This document shows, piece by piece, positions 8,001-15,554 of a DNA stretch of 64,000 nt. Below the pieces are notes generated by a model, which was not told the origin of the DNA, searched no databases, and saw only the letters and a program-made list of their open reading frames with translations. How positions within the stretch are numbered: position 1 is the first letter of the stretch; every line of letters begins with the position of its first letter. The position numbers were made by a program, and so were the translations under genes. Origin of the DNA: Gemella haemolysans ATCC 10379 (GTDB lineage Bacteria; Bacillota; Bacilli; Staphylococcales; Gemellaceae); NCBI RefSeq assembly GCF_000173915.1, contig NZ_ACDZ02000009.1, positions 124,001 to 188,000 of the forward strand, in the 5' to 3' direction.

Positions 8001-10857
8001 TATTAGCGCCATCTGCAGTTCCTACTAATGGAGTCCCGTCTTCTGTTTGATAGTTAACTACTACTTGTCCTGCTTTTTCGTAAACGTAAGTTACTGTTGT
8101 TGTTCCTTCAACAACATCTCCAGTAGCTGGTTTAGAATCATCTTTAAGCTCTTTAGCTGTTAGATAGTATTTAACACCATCTTTAGTGATTTCATCTTTT
8201 TTGTGGTCTGCTGTATCGTATTTAACGTTTAGAGAAGCATCTGTTTCATCTTTTTCGTCTTCAGCGATTACGTTACCTTCAGTATCTTCATACTTAACGA
8301 CTACGTTACCTTTTACTTCTTTATAAACGTATGTTACTTCTTTAGTTTCTCCAGCAGCAACTTTACCAGTTTCTTCACCTTTAGTCGCTGTTGGTACTAG
8401 TTCGTATACTTTTCCTTCTGCTGTTGTGATACGGTTTGGTTTCATTCCGTTATCTGCAGTGTTGTAGTCCGATCCTGGTCTTCCATCTACAGTATCTTTA
8501 GCTCCTGATTCTACATTAGCACCATCTGCAGTTCCTACTAACGGAGTTCCATCTTCTGTTTGGTAGTTAACTACTACTTGTCCTGCTTTTTCATATACAT
8601 AAGTTACTGTAGTTGTACCTTCTACTACGTCTCCAGTAGCTGGTTTAGAATCATCTTTCAATTCTTTAGTTGTTAAATAGTATTTAACACCATCTTTAGT
8701 GATTTCATCTTTTTTGTGGTCTGCTGTATCATATTTAACATTTAGAGAAGCATCTGTTTCGTCTTTTTCGTCTTCAGCGATTACATTACCTTCAGTATCT
8801 TCGAATTTAACAACTACGTTACCTTTAACTTCTTTATAAACGTATGTTACTTCTTTAGTTGTTCCTGATTCAACTTCACCTGTTTCTTCGCCTTCAGTTG
8901 ATTCTGGAACTAATTGGTAAACTTTTCCTTCTGCAGTTTTAATACGTTCTGGTTTCATTCCGTTATCTGCAGTGTTATAAGCTGTACCTGGTTTACCGTT
9001 ATCAATATCTTTTGCACCTGATTCTACAGTTTTGCTTTCATCACCAACTACTGTTCCTGTAAGCGGAGTTCCATCTTCTGTTTTGTAGTTAACGATTACT
9101 GATCCAGCTTTTTCATAGATGTAAGTTACTTTTGTAACACCTTCTACTACTGTACCTGTTTCAGCTGGTGATGTAGTTTCTTGATCATTTACAGTAGTTT
9201 TAGTGTTTGCTTCATTTAGATAGTAAACATTTCCTTGTGCATCTGTAAGTTTTTGAGGTTTTTCAGTTTCGTTTTCTTTAGTGTTGTACGTTACGTTTTT
9301 AGGCGTTTTAACAGTTTTATCTTCTACAACTACTTCTTGTCCATCAGCATTTACATAGTAATGCTCAGTTACTACTTCAACTACTGTCTCAGGAGTATCA
9401 GTGTAAGGATCTTTTAATACTGTTCCGTCTTCTGTTTGGTAGTTAACTACTACAGAACCTTTTTTCTCTACTTCACGAGTTTTTTCTTCGGCGTAAGTGT
9501 AAGTGATTGTTGTAGTACCACTTGCTACACGGTATGCACGAAGAGGAGTGATTTCGTCACGATAAGAATACTCTTCAACATCCAACGAAGGAGCATTAAG
9601 TCTAAGAAGAAAACCACCATTTTCTAATTCCAATGTATCTGAGTTAGAAACGCCTGATGTATCTGCTGTTAGATCTCTTGTAGGTCTTCCTTTAGCATCA
9701 ACTTGGTCTTCAGCTATTCCCGCTAATCCTATAGAAACATATCGTTTGAAATTTAAAAGGTTATCTTCAAGTCCTTTTCCTTGAAGATATGCAAGATACC
9801 CTTTTACAAGAGTTTTGTTCTCTACTCCTGTTAAAGTATCTGGAGCCGCTTTAAATTTTTGTACCATTGCATATGTTCTATTTAAATTAGCCCCAGTTCC
9901 ATCTACATCATCTGCTACATTATCACTAGATGACAATGGTATGCTTCCTGTTAAAGCCTGACTCTCAGTATTAGCTGTTACATAAGTGTTTTTCTCAAGT
10001 ACGAAAACATAGTCTCCTTCTTTGATTCCTCCATCAGCAGTTACATTAGCTGAATTGAAGTCTTTTGCTGCAGCTTCTCCAGCTTTGAAAGCTTCTACCA
10101 TCTTAGCATCAGAAGTGATTGCACCTGAATCTGCTTGTACATATTTACCATATGTTCCTTTTCCTGTTTGTTCAACGATCCAAGCTTTCCCACCAGCTTT
10201 TACAGTATCATAAGTGATTTTACCTTCTGCATTACTTAATCCTTCTGGAGTAAGTTTCGCGGTTACATCACCTAGAGTTGTGTCAGAGTATACTCCTCCA
10301 CCGTTTCCAGTAGTTTCAACTTTAGGTTCTCCGATTAGGTGGTAAGTTTTCCCATCTTTTTCGATTGTTGCTTTTTTACCGTTTTCTTTAGCGTCGTTTA
10401 GGTCGCTATCTTGTGCATCGCCACCTGTAGTTTCTTTGAAAACTTCTCCTGATTTACCGTATACATTGTATGTTGTTTCAATCGTTTTATCAGCACCAGA
10501 ATTTTGGTTTTTATTTTCTTCTAGTACAGTATTACCTTCAGCAGTTACGTATTTGTAATCTACTTTTCCAGTTTTAGTAATTGTATTTGTTCCCTCTGCA
10601 GTTGGATTAGTTGAAAATTCCCTACCTTCATTTGGATTCTCAATATTAGCTGTATCTACAATTACTGACCCCTTATCATTTGAGATCGTTGTTGTGTTGT
10701 CGCTGTTTTCTTTCATCGCCGCTTCTGCAGAATTGCTTCCAGCTGACAATGCGATTGCAGTACCAACGATTACACCGATTGCTCCGATTTTTACCGAATC
10801 AGAACGCCCATTTTTGAACTTACGTATCGAAAATTTATCATTCTTATTTATTAACAT
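5068..10857 (-). CDS. Giant YSIRK/LANTG adhesin with about 15 MucBP-like repeats (cassette 1)
   Basis: This is a 1929-residue wall-anchored adhesin. I start it at the ATG at 10857 rather than the upstream in-frame ATG at 10872, because AAAGG sits 7-8 bases before the former and lies inside the longer reading. In order: a YSIRK-type signal (KFSIRKFKNGRSDS plus hydrophobic stretch); an unnamed globular region (about 60-450) containing SPEG-like, YGKYVQADSG and TPLRAYRV segments shared with the 25433-28612 product; about 15 alternating MucBP-like modules (VVVNYQTEDGTPL and VVVKYEDTEGNVI types); a PEKPGTPETPK tail in 15-residue repeats; and the sorting signal RLANTG, hydrophobic stretch, RRRQKEDK. 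MucBP modules bind host glycans in other bacteria. Neighbouring repeats are almost identical in DNA, so recombination between them is expected. Confidence 0.92.
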   Translation of the reverse strand: MLINKNDKFSIRKFKNGRSDSVKIGAIGVIVGTAIALSAGSNSAEAAMKENSDNTTTISNDKGSVIVDTANIENPNEGREFSTNPTAEGTNTITKTGKVDYKYVTAEGNTVLEENKNQNSGADKTIETTYNVYGKSGEVFKETTGGDAQDSDLNDAKENGKKATIEKDGKTYHLIGEPKVETTGNGGGVYSDTTLGDVTAKLTPEGLSNAEGKITYDTVKAGGKAWIVEQTGKGTYGKYVQADSGAITSDAKMVEAFKAGEAAAKDFNSANVTADGGIKEGDYVFVLEKNTYVTANTESQALTGSIPLSSSDNVADDVDGTGANLNRTYAMVQKFKAAPDTLTGVENKTLVKGYLAYLQGKGLEDNLLNFKRYVSIGLAGIAEDQVDAKGRPTRDLTADTSGVSNSDTLELENGGFLLRLNAPSLDVEEYSYRDEITPLRAYRVASGTTTITYTYAEEKTREVEKKGSVVVNYQTEDGTVLKDPYTDTPETVVEVVTEHYYVNADGQEVVVEDKTVKTPKNVTYNTKENETEKPQKLTDAQGNVYYLNEANTKTTVNDQETTSPAETGTVVEGVTKVTYIYEKAGSVIVNYKTEDGTPLTGTVVGDESKTVESGAKDIDNGKPGTAYNTADNGMKPERIKTAEGKVYQLVPESTEGEETGEVESGTTKEVTYVYKEVKGNVVVKFEDTEGNVIAEDEKDETDASLNVKYDTADHKKDEITKDGVKYYLTTKELKDDSKPATGDVVEGTTTVTYVYEKAGQVVVNYQTEDGTPLVGTADGANVESGAKDTVDGRPGSDYNTADNGMKPNRITTAEGKVYELVPTATKGEETGKVAAGETKEVTYVYKEVKGNVVVKYEDTEGNVIAEDEKDETDASLNVKYDTADHKKDEITKDGVKYYLTAKELKDDSKPATGDVVEGTTTVTYVYEKAGQVVVNYQTEDGTPLVGTADGANIASGAKDTVDGRPGSDYNTADNGMKPTRITTAEGKVYELVPTATKGEETGKVVTGETKEVTYVYKEVTGDVVVHYVDTEGNVIAEDKEDTKGASLNAKYDTTDNKPEKIEKDGTVYYLTAKALKDDSKPENGDVVEGKTNVTYVYEKAGSVIVNYQTEDGTPLVGTADGKDVVSGVKDTDNGKPGSEYNTADNGMKPTRITTAEGKVYELVPASTKGDETGTVTSGQTKEVTYVYKEVKGNVVVKYEDAEGNVIAEDEKDETDASLNVKYDTADHKKDEITKDGVKYYLTAKELKDGSKPTTGDVVEGTTTVTYVYEKAGQVVVNYQTEDGTPLVGVDANGANVASGAKDTVDGRPGSDYNTADNGMKPTRITTAEGKVYELVPTATKGEETGKVATGETKEVTYVYKEVTGDVVVHYVDAEGNVIAEDKEDTKGASLNAKYDTTDNKPEKIEKDGTVYYLTEKALKDDSKPENGDVVEGKTEVTYVYEKAGQVVVNYTDEKGNTIQVSAVNTKDGKPNSDYNTADNGMKPNRITTPEGKVYELIPQLTKGDETGKVKTGETTEVTYVYKEITGNVVVHYVDTEGNTLAADTKDVENGSLSEKYDTTDNKPEKIEKDGTVYYLTAKELKDGSKPENGAVVEGTTEITYVYEKAGQVVVHYVDEAGNTLQADVVSTKEGKPGAAYNTTDKDVKPTRITTPEGKVYELVPASTKGNENGSIEAGKTTEVTYVYKEIKGNVVVRYVDEAGNTIAEDVKDTTDGSISSAYDTTDNRLATITTKDGKKYVLVPTATKGAETGKVTEGTTEVTYVYKEIKEETPEKPEKPGTPETPKTPEKPEKLGTPETPKTPEKPEKPGTPETPKTPEKPEKPGTPETPKTPEKPENPETPGTPETPEKPENPETPGTPGTPETPEKPGKPMDPNSPVKPEGERGSVGVVKSQVKRLANTGSETTNSAAVGFGALIAGIALAVRRRQKEDK

Positions 10858-10965
10858 AAATCTACCTTTCATTTTGAATTTTTTTATAACTTAACAATAT
10901 TTTTTTTATGATTTTTCCAAACAAAACTTAAATAATTACCATTAGTTCAGAAATTCTCAAAATAC

Positions 10966-10994
10966 ATTTTAGCACTTTAGCAACTAAAATGCAA
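10966..10994 (-). promoter_or_regulatory. Candidate promoter of the cassette-1 adhesin
   Basis: On the minus strand, TTGCAT (10994-10989) and TAAAAT (10971-10966) are separated by 17 bases, about 110 bases upstream of the start at 10857. It was found by eye in AT-rich DNA. The rest of the gap (10858-11229) shows no ORF and no clear terminator behind the GT52 gene. Confidence 0.4.
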
Positions 10995-11229
10995 TTATTT
11001 TGACATTAAATGGATATTAATAATATAAAATAACGTTTGTTTTTTTATTTTCAATATTTTACATAAATTTATATATAATGATAAATACCAAAAATCAAAT
11101 ATTTCTAATAATTTACAGTAAAAAATTCACCCTTTCGAGCGGATTTTTATATTTCATACTATTTTATTGAATTTTTTTTTTATTTTTCGGATTTTCCAAA
11201 TCTACTATCGAGTATATTGAGATATAATT

Positions 11230-12108
11230 TTACCAACCTAGTGTTACAGTTATAAAATCACACCCAAGACGGCGTAGTTCTTTTTGTCTATCATTATAAA
11301 AAGGCACTTCAATTCCTTTTACAACTACGTTCTTCATATTTTTGAGATGTAAACTTACAGATGATGTAAAATGATATACTTCGACAAATTCATACTCTTT
11401 AAATAACTCTACTAGAGCATCTTCGAATATTAAAGGTGTAATCAGATATTCCACATTGTCGATTTTAAATTTCTCTTTTGGGTGAGGTACATAATAATCT
11501 ACACTCAGCGCTTTTGCATAAGTCGTAATAAAATTTACCGAAATACTCTCGTCCTCTTCTGAAAAATTTTGCCCGAGAAGAACTTTAGCCGTTCTGCCAT
11601 TTTTTACTGGTTCTATATCTAACTTAAAGAAATTTTCTAAACACATCAACTTCTCTTTTGAGACAACATGAAAATCACTATCGTACAATGTATAATGTTT
11701 TTCTGTATTGTTGATTAAATCATCACGAGTTAAACCATATTTCCCTACTTGCATATTGTTTAGAGGTTGTGCGTACATTCCTTTTGGATAGATATTAGCA
11801 TAACCATCATCAAAACTCATAAGGTGCTTATATTTTGAAGAAGCAACTATATCCAGTATCAACTGATTATCGAAACTAGCGTAAAATATTTTATCGTATT
11901 CTTTTGCACACTCATTAAGAGCTTGTTCGTAAGTCATTTCATAAGTACCATGAAGTACTAAATCAAAATCACGAGAATAATGTTCTTGCCTTTCATTCAT
12001 CACAGGCGTGATATATACTTTAAAAAATCTTTCTTCTGAATACAGGTTTTGAATATAGTTAGCTATCTTAGCTTGCAATGGTGTCGTTGCGATTATTAGA
12101 TTTTCCAT
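11230..12108 (-). CDS. GT52-type glycosyltransferase with bacterial sialyltransferase motifs (cassette 1)
   Basis: This 292-residue soluble protein begins MENLIIATTPLQAKIANY, the usual N-terminal strand of GT52-like enzymes. It carries all three motifs of the bacterial GT38/GT52 sialyltransferase fold: DDG at 100-102 (MSFDDGYAN), HP at 209-210 (YYVPHPKE) and SS at 249-250 (YHFTSSVSL). In characterised members these bind CMP-sialic acid and the catalytic base is in the acidic motif. No signal peptide is visible, so it should act in the cytoplasm. It lies between the GT4 gene (122 bases upstream) and the giant adhesin. I infer that it caps a glycan on that adhesin. The sugar donor and acceptor are not proven; no CMP-sialic acid synthesis genes lie in the window. 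Confidence 0.75.
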   Translation of the reverse strand: MENLIIATTPLQAKIANYIQNLYSEERFFKVYITPVMNERQEHYSRDFDLVLHGTYEMTYEQALNECAKEYDKIFYASFDNQLILDIVASSKYKHLMSFDDGYANIYPKGMYAQPLNNMQVGKYGLTRDDLINNTEKHYTLYDSDFHVVSKEKLMCLENFFKLDIEPVKNGRTAKVLLGQNFSEEDESISVNFITTYAKALSVDYYVPHPKEKFKIDNVEYLITPLIFEDALVELFKEYEFVEVYHFTSSVSLHLKNMKNVVVKGIEVPFYNDRQKELRRLGCDFITVTLGW

Positions 12109-12230
12109 GTCTTTCTCCTTTCACTTTTTATCTAAATTTAAAGGGAATTACTCAAAAATCATGATTTCAAAGAAACGTTTATATCGAATCAACCCCTTAT
12201 TTCTTATTTTTATTATATTGCTTAGCCTGC

Positions 12231-13559
12231 TTATCTCTTATTCATTAAATCCAAATAGTATTTACTTACATTTTCTAGTGAATATTTTCTCGCAAGAGTT
12301 ATATTACCCTCATTAGATTTATGGAAATCATCTTGTTCCATCTGCATTATTTTTTCTACTAGCTCGATTTGATTTCTAAATAATGTTATTGAATCCGACT
12401 GACTAGCGTAATATCTATGAGCAAAATCGACATCAGATAACAATCCTAATAGACCTTGACTTGCTGCTTCCACAAAAGCATTCGCAAAAAGTTCCGAAAA
12501 ACTCGCCGAAATATAACATTTATGTTTTTGATAAGGTACTTCATCCACAATTCCTACAAATTTGATATTAGGAGTAAGTTCATACTTAGCTTTTAACTCA
12601 CTAAGACGCTCTTCTGTCCCACCGTAAAATGTGATTTTGGTATTTGAACCAAGGTTATATAACTGAATAAAAGTTTTAATAACAAGTTCTACATTTTTCA
12701 GTTCTTGCATATTACCTACAAGGCAATAATCTGTAACTGGACCAATATTTTTCACCTCGGCAAAATTCTCCGTAACCATCGGTGGTAAAAATCTCACATC
12801 ATAATCAAGTTTAGCAAGTTCTTCAGTAAGTCTTTCACCTGCGACTAAGTAACTAGTTTTCCCTCGAAGATTCGCAAGTTCTAAGTTACGAAGGACATTT
12901 TCATGAATAACTTCGTAATAGTTTTTTTCAGTATTTTCCATAAAACGGCATAGGTTCGGCGCTGGAACGATATGCTGATCACGAATAAGAAGATCATCTT
13001 GCTTAGCATTAACCGCAAGATATTTCACCAGTAAATCCTCCTCTGCCAGAATTTCATCATCTTTAAGGAAAATATATCCAGGATAGAATAGGCGAACTGG
13101 CACCGGCTGTTTAAATGGATCCATGTATTTCATTTTTAAGGCTACGCTACCGTCACTATTGTACAGCAACACCTCTCCAGCCTTGTAATCTTCAAAAAGA
13201 AACGGTGCTTCAGTGAAATAAAATTTACCTGAACCGTCTCCTAGAGTAACAGAACTAACAAAACCATCTTCCGTCAGAACAAGCTCATCACCTTCTTCTA
13301 ATTCAAGAACATCAGGACGAATTGAAGGATCTTTATGACCGATGTCAGAATAACTAAAAGGCACACAAATTATCTCCTTGTCTAGAAAACCTAGTTTTTT
13401 AATATCTTTTTTCCAATTGTCTCTAATTTGAGGTGCACTTGCTAAATGCAGATAGTCTACATTTAGGTTTCTCGCTACCTTCGCTCTATATAATTGAGTC
13501 GTTTCAAAACCGTATCTACTAGTTTCTCTAACCGGATGCATAGTTATTATTCTTGGCAT
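12231..13559 (-). CDS. GT4 glycosyltransferase resembling GtfA/TarM (cassette 1)
   Basis: This 442-residue protein is read from the ATG at 13559, which has AAGGAAAGG a few bases upstream. The longer reading starts with GTG at 13601 and has no SD. The N-terminus (GFETTQLYRAKVARNLNVDY) matches the start of the GtfA/TarM Rossmann domain. A beta-rich insert at about 95-185 resembles the DUF1975-type substrate-binding meander. The C-terminal half has the GT4 signature EX7E (FSELFANAFVEAAS) followed by VDFAHRYYA. GtfA-type enzymes attach the first GlcNAc to Ser/Thr of adhesins, working with GtfB. No gtfB-like partner and no accessory Sec genes occur here. It probably starts an operon with the GT52 gene. 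Confidence 0.78.
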   Translation of the reverse strand: MPRIITMHPVRETSRYGFETTQLYRAKVARNLNVDYLHLASAPQIRDNWKKDIKKLGFLDKEIICVPFSYSDIGHKDPSIRPDVLELEEGDELVLTEDGFVSSVTLGDGSGKFYFTEAPFLFEDYKAGEVLLYNSDGSVALKMKYMDPFKQPVPVRLFYPGYIFLKDDEILAEEDLLVKYLAVNAKQDDLLIRDQHIVPAPNLCRFMENTEKNYYEVIHENVLRNLELANLRGKTSYLVAGERLTEELAKLDYDVRFLPPMVTENFAEVKNIGPVTDYCLVGNMQELKNVELVIKTFIQLYNLGSNTKITFYGGTEERLSELKAKYELTPNIKFVGIVDEVPYQKHKCYISASFSELFANAFVEAASQGLLGLLSDVDFAHRYYASQSDSITLFRNQIELVEKIMQMEQDDFHKSNEGNITLARKYSLENVSKYYLDLMNKR

Positions 13560-13727
13560 AACATTTCCTTTCCTTAACAACTTTTTAACAGTAATTCTCA
13601 CAGCTGTTTTTATACTATTTTAATCAATTAATTTTATCATAAATACATATAGTCCGCAATAGAAGGGGTATAAACTAAAGAAAGGATTTTTTCTCCATTC
13701 ACCTAATTTAAAAACAAGTTAATACTC

Positions 13728-13890
13728 TCAACAATCCAAGTTATATTCTTCCCATACCTTTCCTCTTTCATCTATCCATATTTTAGTAGCTATTTTTTCA
13801 TATCCATATTCTGTATCTCCATTTGGATATTTCCTATCTTCAACCAAGAGATATCCTGGAATATTTCTTCTTTTTAAATGCCCCAGTATT
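13728..13890 (-). pseudogene. Remnant of an adhesin repeat (IPGY...PNGD type)
   Basis: The minus strand encodes about 46 codons ending in TGA at 13728-13730, including NIPGYLLVEDRKYPNGD and then EYGYEKIATKIW. This matches the repeat unit IPGYRFVETKKLPNGD...HVYEKVKTSF of the 15555 adhesin. An in-frame stop lies just upstream and there is no start codon or SD. I read it as a decayed fragment of a former surface-protein gene. The rest of 13560-14065 shows nothing recognisable except the promoter region of the following + strand gene. Confidence 0.65.
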
Positions 13891-14065
13891 TTTTAAAAAT
13901 TTAAATAATTATATCTCTTGATTAAATGCACTATATTTTACACGTAATCTTTAAAAATAATTTATTCATAATATGTATTTATTTACTTTTTTTCTATAAA
14001 TCTGTTATAATCATTATCCCCTAAAAACCCCCTTACTTCATTTAATATCAAAGGAGAACAACATT

Positions 14066-14497
14066 ATGAAAATGTACAAAATCAATAACAAACAGGAAGT
14101 AGAGGTTTCAGATAAAATCTATTCAGCTATTTGCTATATGAGCTACAAGGTTAGACGTGCGAAAGCAAAAGATAAGAAGTATAATCTATTTTTCATATAT
14201 GCATTCGATACAGAAGATAGTGACGGGGAAAATCTAATTAGGGATAATTCTCCTTTAACAGATGAGATAGTAATTACTAATGATATTTATAGGGCATTAT
14301 ATGATGCACTAGCTACTCTATCTACAGAAGATCAGCTTCTTCTAGTTGATTTATTTATAAAAGAAAAGTCTATACGTAGTATTGCAGAGAGAAGGCACTG
14401 CAATCCTATGACTATCTGTCGACATCGAGATAAACTATTTAAGAAGCTTGCTATATTACTTGAAAAATATAAGGATAATATTATCATAAAAAATTAG
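14066..14497 (+). CDS. Sigma-70-like regulator of the ICE/transposon type
   Basis: This 143-residue protein has an AGGAG SD 8-9 bases before the start. The N-terminal half (YKINNKQEVEVSDKIY, then a basic patch, then FDTEDSDGE) and C-terminal half (LSTEDQLLLVDLF, then a helix-turn-helix around SIAERRHCNPMTICRHRDKL) match the layout of short sigma-like regulators found in Tn916-like and other integrative elements. Only a region-4-like domain is present, so it may be a regulator rather than a working sigma factor. No integrase, relicase or excisionase gene is nearby, so it is an orphan. A 16-base inverted repeat begins right after its stop. Confidence 0.65.
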   Translation: MKMYKINNKQEVEVSDKIYSAICYMSYKVRRAKAKDKKYNLFFIYAFDTEDSDGENLIRDNSPLTDEIVITNDIYRALYDALATLSTEDQLLLVDLFIKEKSIRSIAERRHCNPMTICRHRDKLFKKLAILLEKYKDNIIIKN

Positions 14498-14498
14498 T

Positions 14499-14514
14499 AC
14501 AATGTGAACATTGT
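14499..14514. promoter_or_regulatory. Perfect inverted repeat ACAATGT-GA-ACATTGT
   Basis: Seven-base arms with a two-base spacer begin two bases after the stop of the sigma-like gene. The sequence continues TGTGAAC, repeating the GTGAAC at the centre. No T-run follows, so an operator is more likely than a terminator. Confidence 0.4.
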
Positions 14515-14556
14515 GTGAACTTTTACATAATTTTTGTTACAAATAGCAAAAAAACA

Positions 14557-14570
14557 CACTATATATAGTG
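14557..14570. promoter_or_regulatory. Perfect 14-bp palindrome CACTATATATAGTG
   Basis: A perfect palindrome sits in the gap between the two sigma-like genes, about 155 bases upstream of the second start. It is preceded by an A-run and followed by GAAGGGGACTTTTTT. It could be an operator for one of the two regulators. No protein can be assigned. Confidence 0.35.
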
Positions 14571-14682
14571 AAGGGGACTTTTTTCGTAAGGGGGTAAATT
14601 CATTTATATTTTACAATATAAATATTTCCTACGTTACTTCTATTTCAATATAGATTTCTTTTCATAATTGTCTTTATAGAGA

Positions 14683-14704
14683 AGATATTTATATAGAGAG
14701 TGGC
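14683..14704. repeat. Left arm of a 22-bp inverted repeat flanking the second sigma-like gene
   Basis: AGATATTTATATAGAGAGTG plus GC at 14683-14704 matches the reverse complement of 15262-15283 at 20 of 22 positions. The left arm ends 4 bases before the AGGAGG SD of the gene it flanks. Confidence 0.6.
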
Positions 14705-14723
14705 ACTCAGGAGGTTATTTATA

Positions 14724-15248
14724 ATGAAAAGAACACTATATTTAAACGATAGGGAGATAGAATCTTTTTACGAATTGCTTGAAGTTAAAAAGGACTTAAT
14801 TTCTATGGCGCTTTATAAGGTTAATATACCTAAGAGACTTCATCATGAATTTTACAGTTACGGACTTGAAGGTTTATTGGTTAGTTTCTTAATCCTAAAT
14901 GAAGGGAAAATTGAAGAAAAAGACTTCGACCGATTTGCTTTCACTACCATTAAAAGAAAACTAATCGATGAAATCCGCTATAGAAATAAAGACAAGAGTG
15001 TCCCTTTGGATATTTTCGACAATAATAAATTAGATGCTACAGATGATAATTATTCACTAGTATATATCCAATTGTTCGAATATTTAAAAGATACTCTAGA
15101 GGAGCAAGAATTAAAATTTTTCTGCGAATTTATAAAAACTTTGAACATAAAACAAACCGCAAAAGCAATGAATATCTCATTAGCCACGGCATATAGAATC
15201 CACAAACGTATAAAGGGAGTTTGTGAGGAATTTTTATTAACTAAATAG
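14724..15248 (+). CDS. Alternative sigma factor (sigma-70 family, ComX/SigH-like size)
   Basis: I start this gene at ATG 14724, which has a perfect AGGAGG at 14709-14714 (9-base gap). An in-frame GTG at 14700 lies upstream of that SD and is rejected. The 174-residue protein has a region-2-like part (FDRFAFTTIKRKLIDEIRYR, about residues 70-90) and a region-4 helix-turn-helix (IKQTAKAMNISLATAYRIHK) near the C-terminus. The size and layout recall the small competence/stress sigma factors ComX and SigH, but sequence memory alone does not establish orthology. It is flanked by 22-base inverted repeats and followed by a good terminator, so it is a self-contained unit. Confidence 0.75.
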   Translation: MKRTLYLNDREIESFYELLEVKKDLISMALYKVNIPKRLHHEFYSYGLEGLLVSFLILNEGKIEEKDFDRFAFTTIKRKLIDEIRYRNKDKSVPLDIFDNNKLDATDDNYSLVYIQLFEYLKDTLEEQELKFFCEFIKTLNIKQTAKAMNISLATAYRIHKRIKGVCEEFLLTK

Positions 15249-15261
15249 AATATTATTATTA

Positions 15262-15283
15262 GCCACTCTCTATGTGAATATCT
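15262..15283. repeat. Right arm of the 22-bp inverted repeat flanking the sigma-like gene
   Basis: GCCACTCTCTATGTGAATAT plus CT at 15262-15283 is complementary to 14683-14704 (20/22). It lies 13 bases after the stop codon. In the transcript the two arms could pair and close the whole gene in a long-range stem next to its SD. Confidence 0.6.
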
Positions 15284-15314
15284 AACATATATAACTCCTA
15301 TCAGACAAAATACT

Positions 15315-15345
15315 AAACTGACTTAATCTCGTCAGTTTTTTTATT
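15315..15345 (+). terminator. Intrinsic terminator of the sigma-like gene
   Basis: AAACTGAC (15315-15322) pairs with GTCAGTTT (15331-15338), followed by T7 on the + strand. Confidence 0.8.
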
Positions 15346-15481
15346 TACCGATAGAAAATAGGCGATTTCAAGAACTATCAAGTGTCACTTTTTATATGGA
15401 AATCAGGTAGTATTTTTATAAAATCATTTTTAGGAATAGAAAGAGATCCTCTAAAGTAATTTAGTCTCGTCAATAAAGCAT

Positions 15482-15520
15482 AAAAAAGACACCCTTGAAA
15501 ATTATCAAGGGTGTCTTTAT
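15482..15520 (-). terminator. Terminator of the CshA-type adhesin
   Basis: AAAGACACCCTTGA (from 15485) pairs with TCAAGGGTGTCTTT (to 15518) across AAATTA, with a T-run on the minus strand. The core CACCCTTGAAAATTATCAAG plus GGTG recurs at 31880-31904 and, slightly changed, at 39033-39057. Confidence 0.85.
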
Positions 15521-15554
15521 ATATCATAAGAGTATATTCTTTACAAATTTCAAA

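Noticed and set aside
11230-13559. Accessory Sec (SecA2/SecY2) glycosylation locus
   Set aside because: No secA2, secY2, asp or gtfB gene is present in the window and the adhesin is not a serine-rich-repeat protein. Only the GtfA-like fold is shared.
14066-15345. Complete integrative element around the sigma-like genes
   Set aside because: No integrase, relaxase, excisionase or attachment-site pair was seen; at most a remnant is present.
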